A stretch of DNA of 64,000 bases, from contig NC_008699.1 in the NCBI RefSeq assembly GCF_000015265.1, forward strand, positions 4,836,001 to 4,900,000, given 5' to 3'. Made by a program: the position numbers and the translations under genes. This document shows positions 16,004-24,100 of the stretch, piece after piece. Source of the DNA: Nocardioides sp. JS614. Lineage in GTDB: Bacteria; Actinomycetota; Actinomycetes; Propionibacteriales; Nocardioidaceae. The notes under the pieces were generated by a model. The model saw only the letters and a program-made list of their open reading frames with translations. It did not search any database and was not told the origin of the DNA. Numbering within the stretch: position 1 is the stretch's first letter; each line of letters begins with the position of its first letter.

Positions 16004-17647
16004 CTAGCGTCGCCCGCGGCGCAGGAGCGAACCGATCCTCGACCGCCCGGGGCGCGCCGGGGCCTGCCGCCGGGGCTCCGGCTGGGCCGGCTGCCCGGCC
16101 TGCTGCGCCGCCTGCTTGCCCTGCTGCGCCCCGGCCCTCCTGCCCTTCTGCTGCGGGGATCCCCCGCCCGTCCCGCCGAGCTCGCGCCAGGACTCGGCCG
16201 GGTCCTGGGCCGGCCCGGCGGTGCCGCGCAGCCGCGGCCGCTTGATCGTCACGCTGGGCTCGAACCCGGCGTCCCCGCCCTCGACCCACCACGACCCGAA
16301 CAGCTCGTCGACCAGGTCGTCCAGGCGCTCGGGGTCGGCGGGATTCCCCTCGGGGCCGGCCACCTTGGCGGCCCGGGCGTACGCCGCGGTCCGCTCGACC
16401 CGCGCCACCGAGCCGTCGGCCATCAGCACCTGGCGCAGGCCGTGGTGGGTGCGCTCCAGGTGCAGCACCAGCGTGCCGAGCGTCTCGGGCGTCGGCGCCC
16501 AGTCGGCGTTGGCGAGCACCAGCCGGAACTGGCCGCGGCGCCGGCCCGACGACTCGGCGAGCAGCACCCGGGGCTCGCCGGCGTACGCCGCCCGCACCAG
16601 CCGCGGCGCCCGCTGCTCGTCGTCGAGCGGGTGGGTGCGCTCCTCGGTGATCCGCGACCAGTCACCGAGCAGCGTCACCGAGAGGTCGGTGAGCGAGGAG
16701 CCGAGCACCGAGTCGACGGTGGCGATCACCGCCGTGTGGTCCAGGCCGCGGGTGTCCAGCACCACCTCGAGGTAGGGCACGGAGTAGAGCCGGCCGCGGC
16801 GGCGCTGCGGCTGCAGGTCGGGGACCCGGTCGGCGAGGAAGTGGGTGTTGTAGTCGTTGACCTCCTCCTGGCGGCTCTGCTGGTGCGAACGGCCCAGGTG
16901 CCAGCTGCGCGCCTCCCGGTCGGCGACGAAGACCGCACCGCACTCGGCCAGCCGGTAGCCGAGGTCGATGTCCTCGCCGAGCCGCAGGCCGGTGTCCATG
17001 CCGCCGGCCTCGTCGTACAGCGTCCGGCGCAGGGACGCCGTCGCGCCCACGTGGGTGCGCAGGGCGCGCGGGCCGGCGGTGCGCAGGTCGTCGGTCCGGT
17101 CCCACACGTCCTCGACCCAGTGCCGCTCCTTCTCGGCAGTGGCGAACACCTCGTGCATCCGCCCGCTCGCGTCGGGATCCCTTGCCAGCAAGGAATCCGG
17201 GTCCACGAACCACTTGTGCCCGAGCACGACCGCGTGGTCGATCAGGTGGTGCCAGCGCAGCTGGGCCTCGACCTCCTCGGGCTCGACCAGCATGTCGGCG
17301 TCGAGCCAGTGCAGCACCTCGCCGTCGGCGGCGAGGGCGCCGGTGTGGCAGGCGTTGGCCCGGCCCCAGCCGGTCTCGACGCGCACGATCCGGGTGCGCT
17401 CGGGCCGCGGCCCGGTCAGCTCGGACAGCTCGAGGGGGCGCGCCGGGTCGTCGTCGGCGACCACCACCTCGAGCAGGTGCGCCGGGTAGGTCTGGGCGGC
17501 GAGGCCGGCGAGCACGTAGGGGAGCAGCCGCTGCGCGCCGTACGCCGGGATCACCACGGACACCGACCGGGTCGGCTCCCACCGGCCGAGGGCGGGCGCG
17601 TCGAGGGTGCCCCAGTCGTTGCGGCGCACCCGGGGCTGGTCGCTCAC
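16004..17647 (-). CDS. family 2 glycosyltransferase with low-complexity basic tail
   Basis: 547 residues. N-terminal GT-A domain: VSVVIPAYGAQRLLPYVLAGL, VVVADDDPA, LHWLDADMLVEPEEV and LGEDIDLGYRL, similar to galactosaminyl-type chain-elongating enzymes. A second alpha/beta region follows (about 300-450). The last ~55 residues are low complexity, rich in Gln, Gly, Ala, Pro and Arg (QQKGRRAGAQQGKQAAQQAG), probably a flexible basic tail. GTG start with GGAGG about 14 nt upstream. It is 7 bp from the upstream glycosyltransferase gene and 10 bp from the sulfotransferase gene, so part of the same operon. Confidence 0.85.
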   Translation of the reverse strand: MSDQPRVRRNDWGTLDAPALGRWEPTRSVSVVIPAYGAQRLLPYVLAGLAAQTYPAHLLEVVVADDDPARPLELSELTGPRPERTRIVRVETGWGRANACHTGALAADGEVLHWLDADMLVEPEEVEAQLRWHHLIDHAVVLGHKWFVDPDSLLARDPDASGRMHEVFATAEKERHWVEDVWDRTDDLRTAGPRALRTHVGATASLRRTLYDEAGGMDTGLRLGEDIDLGYRLAECGAVFVADREARSWHLGRSHQQSRQEEVNDYNTHFLADRVPDLQPQRRRGRLYSVPYLEVVLDTRGLDHTAVIATVDSVLGSSLTDLSVTLLGDWSRITEERTHPLDDEQRAPRLVRAAYAGEPRVLLAESSGRRRGQFRLVLANADWAPTPETLGTLVLHLERTHHGLRQVLMADGSVARVERTAAYARAAKVAGPEGNPADPERLDDLVDELFGSWWVEGGDAGFEPSVTIKRPRLRGTAGPAQDPAESWRELGGTGGGSPQQKGRRAGAQQGKQAAQQAGQPAQPEPRRQAPARPGRSRIGSLLRRGRR

Positions 17648-17654
17648 TGGTCGA

Positions 17655-19295
17655 TCACCCTGCCTCCAGGAGTCTGCTGGGCCGGAAGCCGCGCCACTGC
17701 GCGGCGACGCTCTGCCGGGTCAGGAAGTAGCCGAGTCCGGTGTCCCAGGTGTGGCCGTGCGTCGTACGCCGCAGGACGTACCCGAGGCCCTGGGTCCGGT
17801 ACACGCTGCCCCCCGCGGCGCGGACGTCCTCGAGGAGCCGGGCGTCGACGTGCCGCGGGACGCTGCGGAACCCGCCCACCGCGCGCAGCAGCGCCCGGTC
17901 GAGGGTCATCGTGCCGCCGGCGACCACGGCGCCGAAGCTCTCGCTCGGGCCGCGGCGGCGCACGGTGGTGCGGATCGGCTCCAGGTAGACCAGCTCCGCG
18001 GGCGTGCCGACCAGGTCCGCGCCGGAGTAGTGCTTGGCGAGCAGCAGGTCGGCGAGGAGGTCCGGCCCGTACCAGTCGTCGTCGTCCATCTTCACGACCA
18101 CGTCGCCCGTGGCGGCGTCGGTCGCGGCGCGGAGCACGTCACCGAAGACCGTGTCGGCCGGCAGCGGCAGCAGCGTGACCGGCCGCTCGCCCAGCCGCTC
18201 GCGCACCAGCCCGGGGTCGGCCTCGAACCCGTGGGTGGCCAGCACCAGCTCGAGCTCGGCGACGCCGCGCTGGCGGGCGACCTGGTCGAGCGCGAAGGCG
18301 AGCTGCTCGGGTCGGCGGGTCGGCAACAGCACGCTGACCGAGGGGTACGCCGCTGCCCGCAGCCCGGCGCGCCGGGCGACCCGGTGCCGCCAGGCCAGGT
18401 GCGAGTGCTCGCGCAGGGCGGCCCGGCGCAGCCGGACCGAGTGCTCCTCGCGGCGCAGCGGGTCGTCCAGGTCGGCCGGGTCGACCGGGTCGATGCCCGG
18501 GTAGCCAGCGCCGAGCAGCGGCACACCGGCCATCGCCAGCCCGGCCACCGTGCGGGGATCTGCGTCGTCGGGCACCACGACGGCCTGGGCGTCGCGGACG
18601 GCGGCGACCAGCTCCGGGGTCGGGTCGCCCGCGGGCAGCGGGACCGGCCCGCGGTCCCAGTCGCGGCGGAAGCCGACCGGGTTGAGCAGGGCCTCATCGA
18701 GGGGGGCTTCGTCGAGCGGGCCGGCCGGCTCGCCGCGCAGGTGCAGCGCGACCGGCGCCCGGCCCAGGACCGGGTGCTCGGGCAGGTCGGCGCGGCCGCC
18801 GACGACCACCGCGGCCGGGACCTCGTCGGTGACGGCGGTCGGGTCCACCGGCACCGGGGCACCGGTGACGACCAGCCCGTGGTTGCCGGTCACGACCCGG
18901 GTGCCGGTGTGCCGTGCGAGCTCGACGAGCACCGGCCCGGCCGGGGCGGGTCGCCGGAAGGTCAGCCGGGTGTGCGCGCCGCCGTCCGCGGTCTCCGCGA
19001 CCAGGTTGGCCAGCGGCGGCCACTCCGGACGGAGCACCGTGGTCACCGGGCCGGTCGCCGACGCCAGGTGGCACCCGACGTGCTTGGTCCGGCCGAGGCG
19101 GGGCAGCCGGGAGACGGCCACCCGCAGCGCGGCCTCGTCAGCGACCGCCAGGAGCACGCTGGCCCAGACCCCGTCCGGGACCTCGTCCCCGAGCGCCACG
19201 CGGGTCACGCCCTCGGGCACCGGGCCGGAGCCGGTCGCCAGGTCGACCCCGGGGCCGACGAGCACCAGGGCCGGTGCGGCGAGGTCGGCGAGCAT
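17655..19295 (-). CDS. family 2 glycosyltransferase with long N-terminal domain
   Basis: 546 residues. The C-terminal GT-A domain has VSVLLPTRRPEQLAFALDQ, VVVKMDDDDWYGPDLL and GGFRSVPRHVDARLL, almost the same words as the enzyme at 12664-13953. The N-terminal ~300 residues also resemble that paralogue but carry an extra ~100-residue lead. ATG at 19295 overlaps the stop of the methyltransferase gene by one base (TGATG), so translation is coupled. An early duplication within the cluster is the simplest explanation. Sugar and acceptor unknown. Confidence 0.85.
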   Translation of the reverse strand: MLADLAAPALVLVGPGVDLATGSGPVPEGVTRVALGDEVPDGVWASVLLAVADEAALRVAVSRLPRLGRTKHVGCHLASATGPVTTVLRPEWPPLANLVAETADGGAHTRLTFRRPAPAGPVLVELARHTGTRVVTGNHGLVVTGAPVPVDPTAVTDEVPAAVVVGGRADLPEHPVLGRAPVALHLRGEPAGPLDEAPLDEALLNPVGFRRDWDRGPVPLPAGDPTPELVAAVRDAQAVVVPDDADPRTVAGLAMAGVPLLGAGYPGIDPVDPADLDDPLRREEHSVRLRRAALREHSHLAWRHRVARRAGLRAAAYPSVSVLLPTRRPEQLAFALDQVARQRGVAELELVLATHGFEADPGLVRERLGERPVTLLPLPADTVFGDVLRAATDAATGDVVVKMDDDDWYGPDLLADLLLAKHYSGADLVGTPAELVYLEPIRTTVRRRGPSESFGAVVAGGTMTLDRALLRAVGGFRSVPRHVDARLLEDVRAAGGSVYRTQGLGYVLRRTTHGHTWDTGLGYFLTRQSVAAQWRGFRPSRLLEAG

Positions 19296-20287
19296 CAGGT
19301 CCGGGTCAGGACGGCCGCGCCCTTGTCCAGGCGCAGCGTCTCGAACTCGAAGTCCGGCAGCAGCGGCCGCCAGCGGTCCACCACGTCGGCGTCACCCGGG
19401 CGGGACGTGTCGTCGACGACGATCGTGCAGGTCCGGGCCAGCCGGTCGCGCAGCAGCGGGACCATCGGGTAGCGGGCCCGCGGCCCGGTGCCCTCCGGCG
19501 GGCCGTCGACCAGGACCAGCCCGACCTCGGAGAGGTCGGCGAGCGCGGACTCGTCGTACCACGGCGTGTGGTGGTCGGGCAGCGACGTCGGCCCGAGCGG
19601 CGCGACCCGCACCTCGGCGTACTCCGCGACGCCGTGCCGGGCGAGCAGTCGCCGCGTGGAGTCCGCCCAGTCGGGGTCGTGCTCGAGCGCCACGATCCGG
19701 GTCGCGATGCCGTGCTCGCGAGCGGCCAGGGCGAGGACCACGGTCGAGACGCCGCTGCCGCCCTCGACCACGGTGGCCGGCCGGGTCTCGACGAACCGGT
19801 CCACCAGCGCGACCAGCAGGTCGGCCGAGGCGGTCCACAGGCCGAGCGGCGGGATGCCGGCGCGGATCGGGACCATGTCGAACAGGTTGGTGATGTCCTG
19901 CACCCGCTTGGCGACCTGGTCGCGCTCCTTCTTCAGGTGCGCCTGGGTGACCAGGCCCTTGGGCAGCTGCGGCCGCGCGGCGCCCCGACCGCGCCGGCCC
20001 TGGTTGCCCTGCTTGCCCTGCTTGCCGGGCTGGCCCGGCCGGCCCGGCCGGCCCGGTTGCCGGTCGGGCCGCTGGGCCCGCGCGATCCCGCGCTCCAGGC
20101 CGCGCAACCGCTCCTCCACCCGCCGCAGGACGACGTACCCGCACACGCCGGTGGCCGCCACCGCGCCGGAGAGCGCGAGCCCGACGAGCACGCCGGTGCG
20201 CCCGTCGACGAGGCCGAAGACGACGGGTGCGGCCACGAGCAGGAGGGCGACCACGAGAGCAGCGAGCCGGAGGCGGGCGGCAGACAT
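19295..20287 (-). CDS. membrane-tethered class I methyltransferase with collagen-like linker
   Basis: 330 residues. Two N-terminal hydrophobic segments (about 7-25 and 32-54) form a hairpin anchor. Next is a coil-prone stretch, then a run of Gly-X-Y triplets at 79-102 (GRPGRPGQPGKQGKQGNQG), a basic linker, and a SAM-dependent methyltransferase-like domain from about 140: ATVVEGGSGVSTVVLALAAR is the SAM loop, VALEHDPDW the acidic strand-2 motif, and VLVDGPPEGTG follows. Likely modifies a glycan or its carrier at the membrane. First gene of the leftward cluster, 24 bp from the divergent sulfotransferase gene. Confidence 0.8.
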   Translation of the reverse strand: MSAARLRLAALVVALLLVAAPVVFGLVDGRTGVLVGLALSGAVAATGVCGYVVLRRVEERLRGLERGIARAQRPDRQPGRPGRPGQPGKQGKQGNQGRRGRGAARPQLPKGLVTQAHLKKERDQVAKRVQDITNLFDMVPIRAGIPPLGLWTASADLLVALVDRFVETRPATVVEGGSGVSTVVLALAAREHGIATRIVALEHDPDWADSTRRLLARHGVAEYAEVRVAPLGPTSLPDHHTPWYDESALADLSEVGLVLVDGPPEGTGPRARYPMVPLLRDRLARTCTIVVDDTSRPGDADVVDRWRPLLPDFEFETLRLDKGAAVLTRT

Positions 20288-20311
20288 GGCGGTCACTCTA
20301 GACTCCACAGC

Positions 20312-20965
20312 ATGCCGCGATCGGACCTGAGGTACCTGTTCGTGGTCACCTACGGGCGCTCCGGCTCCACCCTGCTGATGGGCGTGCTCAACACGCTGCC
20401 GGGCTACCTGATCCGCGGCGAGAACCGCGACGCCCTGCACCACCTGTTCCTCTTCGACAAGACGATGCGCACCGAGAGCGGCCGCGGACCGAGGAAGAAG
20501 CTGCGCCAGCCGACGCATCCGTTCTTCGGGATCGCCGGGTACCCGCCCGAGCGCGCCGTGCGTCAGCTGCGCCGGCTGGCGACCGACACCGTGCTGCGGC
20601 CCAAGGAGGACACCCGGGTCACCGGCTTCAAGGAGATCCGCTGGTACCACGCCGACCTCGAGGAGTACGTCGCGTGGCTGCGCGAGGTCTTCCCGGGCGC
20701 CCGGTTCCTGGTCAACACCCGCAACCACGCGGACGTGCTGAAGAGCAAGTGGTGGGCCGAGGGCGAGGACAAGTCCGCCCACCTCGCCGACATCGAGCGG
20801 CAGATCCTCGCCCTGGCCGACTCCCTCGGCGACGCGGCGTACCGGGTCCACTACGACGAGTACGTCGCCGACCCGGCGGCCCTGCGCGGGCTGTTCGACT
20901 GGCTCGGCGAGGACTTCGACGAGGACGCCGTGCGCGCCACGATGGCCGTGCGCCACTCGATCTGA
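20312..20965 (+). CDS. PAPS-dependent sulfotransferase
   Basis: 217 residues, short for the family. The PAPS loop is YLFVVTYGRSGSTLLMGVLN at the very N-terminus, and the second signature is FPGARFLVNTRNHADVLKS, with the Arg and Ser/Thr used for 3'-phosphate binding. The later VHYDEYVADPAALRGLFDWLG block is the usual C-terminal helix of Stf0-like and glycan sulfotransferases. It is divergent from the glycan cluster with only 24 bp between starts, so one short promoter region serves both; this supports a role for sulfation in the same product. Confidence 0.85.
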   Translation: MPRSDLRYLFVVTYGRSGSTLLMGVLNTLPGYLIRGENRDALHHLFLFDKTMRTESGRGPRKKLRQPTHPFFGIAGYPPERAVRQLRRLATDTVLRPKEDTRVTGFKEIRWYHADLEEYVAWLREVFPGARFLVNTRNHADVLKSKWWAEGEDKSAHLADIERQILALADSLGDAAYRVHYDEYVADPAALRGLFDWLGEDFDEDAVRATMAVRHSI

Positions 20966-20992
20966 CGCCGACCGCCCGGCATGTGACGCGCG

Positions 20993-22390
20993 TCAGCCCA
21001 CGGAGCGGGTCTGCCGGGCGATCACGTCGGCGTACCACTGGAAGGAGCGCTTGGGGGTGCGCACCTGGGTGTCGAAGTCGACGTGCACGAGGCCGAAGCG
21101 CTGGGTGTAGCCCTCGGACCACTCGAAGTTGTCCATCAGCGACCACGTGTAGTAGCCGCGTACGTCGACGCCGCGCTGGCAGGCGGTCGCGACCGCCCGC
21201 AGGTGGGCGTCGAGGTAGTCGATGCGCGGCTGGTCGTCGACGACGCCGAACTCGTCGGGGCCCATGTTGTAGGAACAGCCGGACTCGGTGATGTAGATCG
21301 GCGGTAGCGCGGCCCGGTAGCGGGCCCGCAGCGTGATCAGCCACTCGCGCAACGCGTCGGGCACCACCGGCCAGCCGAAGTCCGTGGTCGGGTAGCCGAC
21401 CAGCTCGCGGAACTCGAAGGGCATCTCGGCGTCCTCGCGGGCGGCGCCGATCTTGAACGGGTGGTAGTAGTTGACGCCGTAGAAGTCGAGCGGCTGGCGG
21501 ATCACCGACAGGTCGCCGTCGCAGACCACGTCGGCCATCAGCGGCTGCAGGTCGGCGGGGTAGCGGCCGAGCAGCATCGGCTCGGTGAACATGCCGTTCC
21601 ACAACGCGTCGAAGAGCTTGGTCGCACCGACGTCCGCCTCGTCGTCGCTGGCCGGCCACATCGGCGAGTGGTTGTTGGCGCAGCCGATGCTGGTGGCGCC
21701 GGCGGCGCGCAGCTCGACTGCGGCGCGGCCGTGCGCGAGCAGCAGGTGGTGGGCGACCGGCATCGAGTCGAACATCAGCGTCCGGCCGGGCGCCTGGAAG
21801 CCGACCGCGTAGCCCATCATCATCACGACGTTGGGCTCGTTGACGGGGATCCAGTGCTCGACCCGGTCGGCGAACCGCTCCCCGACGATCGCGGCGTACT
21901 CCGCGAAGCGGTCGACGGTGGCGCGGTTCAGCCAGCCGCCGTCGTCCTCGAGCGCCTGGGGCAGGTCCCAGTGGTAGAGGGTGGCCATCGGCTGCACGCC
22001 GTTGGCGAGCAGCTCGTCGATCAAGCGGTCGTAGAAGTCCAGGCCCTTCGGGTTCGCCGGACCCGAGCCGGTGGGCTGGATCCGCGGCCAGGACAGCGAG
22101 AAGCGGTAGCCGCCGGCGCCCAGGCGCTTCATCAGCGCCACGTCCTCGCCGTAGCGGTGGTAGTGGTCGCACGCGACCGCTCCGCTCGAGCCGTCGACGA
22201 TCCGGCCCTCCTCGGCGGTGAAGGTGTCCCACACGCTGGGGCCCTTGCCGTCCTCCGTCGCCGCGCCCTCGATCTGGTACGACGCCGTGCTGGTGCCGAA
22301 CCGGAAGCCGGGAGGGAGCTGCGGGAGGGAGCTGCCCGCAGGGCTGCCGGAGCGGCTGCCGGGGGAGCTGTCGGGGGACGCGGGGGGCAC
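20993..22390 (-). CDS. GH1 beta-glucosidase
   Basis: 465 residues, the right size for glycoside hydrolase family 1. Motifs in order: GFRFGTSTASYQIEGA, YHWDLPQAL, the acid/base Glu in VNEPNV, NYYHPF, nucleophile Glu in YITESGC, and the aglycone-site WSLMDNFEWSEGY. It should hydrolyse beta-glucosides, probably short imported oligosaccharides, since no signal peptide is visible. GTG at 22390 is the only reasonable start; it adds ~30 Ser/Pro/Gly-rich residues before the barrel. Its start lies just 6 bp from the divergent pirin gene, so promoters must sit inside the opposite coding regions. Confidence 0.93.
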   Translation of the reverse strand: MPPASPDSSPGSRSGSPAGSSLPQLPPGFRFGTSTASYQIEGAATEDGKGPSVWDTFTAEEGRIVDGSSGAVACDHYHRYGEDVALMKRLGAGGYRFSLSWPRIQPTGSGPANPKGLDFYDRLIDELLANGVQPMATLYHWDLPQALEDDGGWLNRATVDRFAEYAAIVGERFADRVEHWIPVNEPNVVMMMGYAVGFQAPGRTLMFDSMPVAHHLLLAHGRAAVELRAAGATSIGCANNHSPMWPASDDEADVGATKLFDALWNGMFTEPMLLGRYPADLQPLMADVVCDGDLSVIRQPLDFYGVNYYHPFKIGAAREDAEMPFEFRELVGYPTTDFGWPVVPDALREWLITLRARYRAALPPIYITESGCSYNMGPDEFGVVDDQPRIDYLDAHLRAVATACQRGVDVRGYYTWSLMDNFEWSEGYTQRFGLVHVDFDTQVRTPKRSFQWYADVIARQTRSVG

Positions 22391-22396
22391 GGCACA

Positions 22397-23068
22397 ATGA
22401 TGCCGGTGAGCGTCGAGATCCGCCGGGGAACTGATCGGTACCTCACCCGCGGGGCCGGATTCTTCACCCGGCACTCGTTCGCCTTCGGCGAGCACTACGA
22501 CCCCGACAACGTCTCGTTCGGCCCGCTGGTCTGCCACGACGACCACCGGCTCGGTGCCGGCGCCGGCTTCGAGAGCCACCCGCACCGCGACCTCGAGATC
22601 GTCACCTGGGTGCTCTCCGGGGCTCTCCGGCACGAGGACTCCGCGGGCCACTCGGCGGTGGTGACGCCCGGGGTCGTGCAGGTGCTGTCGGCCGGGACCG
22701 GGGTGACCCACTCCGAGCTCGCCGGCCCCGACGGGCCGGTCCGCTTCGTCCAGGCCTGGCTCACTCCGGAGGAGCCGGGTACGCCGCCGGCGTACTCCGC
22801 CCGCGCCGTCGAGCTCGAGCCGGGCCGGCTGGTCGACGTGGTCCGGGTCGGCGCGGCGACGCTGCGGGTGGCACGGCTCGGCGCGGGCGACACGGTCATC
22901 CTTCCCGAGGAGCCGCGCCAGCACGTGTTCGTCGCGGGCGGCGCGCTCACCCGGTCCTCGCTGGCCGAGCCACTGGCCGACGGCGACGCGTTCCGGATCG
23001 TCGACCAGCCCGGGCTGGCGGTGACCGCGGCGGTGCCGACCGAGCTGATGGTGTGGTCGTTCGGGTGA
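22397..23068 (+). CDS. pirin-family cupin protein
   Basis: About 223 residues, bicupin fold. The N-terminal cupin has the metal site H-x-H in ESHPHRDLEIVTWVLSG plus the later His and Glu in RHEDSAGH and SAGTGVTHSE. Pirins bind iron; some are quercetinases or redox-sensing cofactors, and no substrate can be read here. In-frame starts are ATG at 22397, ATG at 22400 and GTG at 22406; the last gives VSVEIRRGTDRY, where homologues tend to begin. Divergent from the GH1 gene and convergent with the lipid kinase gene. Confidence 0.88.
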   Translation: MMPVSVEIRRGTDRYLTRGAGFFTRHSFAFGEHYDPDNVSFGPLVCHDDHRLGAGAGFESHPHRDLEIVTWVLSGALRHEDSAGHSAVVTPGVVQVLSAGTGVTHSELAGPDGPVRFVQAWLTPEEPGTPPAYSARAVELEPGRLVDVVRVGAATLRVARLGAGDTVILPEEPRQHVFVAGGALTRSSLAEPLADGDAFRIVDQPGLAVTAAVPTELMVWSFG

Positions 23069-23090
23069 GCCCGTCCCCGCCCTCCCTTCC

Positions 23091-23165
23091 GCTGTAACGC
23101 CCGTTTACCCCTTCTTCCCCCGTGTTGCAGCATGGTCGGAAGAGTGGGTAACAGGGCGTTACAGC
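23091..23165. terminator. long imperfect hairpin between convergent genes
   Basis: Arms of 20 bp at 23091-23110 (GCTGTAACGCCCGTTTACCC) and 23146-23165 pair with 18 of 20 matches. The CTTCTTCC and GGAAGAG segments immediately inside extend the stem. It lies between the pirin stop and the lipid kinase stop, so it is probably a two-way terminator. It is markedly less GC-rich than its surroundings. Confidence 0.65.
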
Positions 23166-23176
23166 TGAGCGGCGAG

Positions 23177-24100
23177 TCAGGCCAGGACGGCGAGCGCACC
23201 GGGGAGGATCTCGACGGCGGCGGGGGCGGCGTCGAGGGTGGGGAGCGGGCCGAGCGGCTCGCCGTCGCCGCCGACGGGGATGGCGGAGCGCGACGTGCCG
23301 CGCAGCTCGACCCGGGTGCCGGTGAGCACGGTGACCTCGGGCAGGGCCACGTGGGAGCCGTCGTACACCTTGGGCAGCGAGCGCATCAGCGCGACCCGCG
23401 AGGCGGCCTCGATCACGACGACGTCGAGCCGGCCGTCCTCGACCGACGCGGCCGGCGCGATCTTCATCCCGCTGCCGTAATAGCCGGAGTTCGCGACCAC
23501 GACCGTGGCCGCGGTGTAGGTGTGCTCGATGCCGTCGACGGCGACGACGTAGCGCCCGGCCTGGTAGGTCGCCAGCGAGCGGAGCGCGGCATAGGGATAC
23601 TGCAACCGGCGCGGCAGCCAGGTCGCCCGGTCGACGATCTCGGTCGCGCGGGCGTCGACGCCGGCGTAGACCGACCCGGCGACCACCCGGCGCGCCCGCC
23701 CGAGGCCGGTGACGGCGATCAGGTCGACGTGGCGTACGGCGCCCTCCAGCAGCAGCCGCGCCTGGCCCTCGGCGTCCTCGGGGAGGCCGAGCATCCGGGC
23801 GAAGTCGTTGCCGCGGCCGGCGGGCAGCACGCCGAGGACGCCGCCGCGCTCCGACACGAGACCGGCGAGCGAGGAGAGCATCCCGTCGCCGCCCACCGAG
23901 ACGACCACGTCGCCGCGGCCGACGGCCTGGTCGACCAGCTCGACCATCGCGTGCGGCCCCGGCGAGTAGGTGACGTCGACGGTCGCGCCGCCCTCGCGCA
24001 GCAGCCGGGCCACCGGCACCACGGCCTCCGGCGCGGCGCCGCCGCCCGAGGACGGGTTGACCAGGAACGTGAACGCCCTGCGGCTCTCCGGCGCGCTCAC
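23177..24100 (-). CDS. diacylglycerol/lipid kinase (DagK/YegS family)
   Basis: 307 residues. The catalytic signature VVVSVGGDGMLSS, the nucleotide-binding LVNPSSGGG near the N-terminus and LPAGRGNDFARMLGLP are all intact. GTG at 24100 overlaps the stop of the flavoprotein gene (GTGA). It phosphorylates diacylglycerol or a related lipid alcohol with ATP at the inner membrane face. As I recall, the same neighbours occur in M. tuberculosis (Rv2249c GlpD1, Rv2250c TetR-type, Rv2251 flavoprotein, Rv2252 lipid kinase, implicated in phosphatidylinositol mannoside metabolism), so this is a conserved lipid module. Confidence 0.9.
   Translation of the reverse strand: MSAPESRRAFTFLVNPSSGGGAAPEAVVPVARLLREGGATVDVTYSPGPHAMVELVDQAVGRGDVVVSVGGDGMLSSLAGLVSERGGVLGVLPAGRGNDFARMLGLPEDAEGQARLLLEGAVRHVDLIAVTGLGRARRVVAGSVYAGVDARATEIVDRATWLPRRLQYPYAALRSLATYQAGRYVVAVDGIEHTYTAATVVVANSGYYGSGMKIAPAASVEDGRLDVVVIEAASRVALMRSLPKVYDGSHVALPEVTVLTGTRVELRGTSRSAIPVGGDGEPLGPLPTLDAAPAAVEILPGALAVLA

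Noticed and set aside
20984..20995. TGACGCGCGTCA palindrome between the sulfotransferase and GH1 genes as a regulatory site
   Set aside because: It overlaps the GH1 stop codon and is too short to separate from chance in GC-rich DNA.
23091..23165. Integron attC-like site
   Set aside because: The palindrome lacks the RYYYAAC/GTTRRRY core boxes in the right places, and no integrase or gene-cassette array is near.
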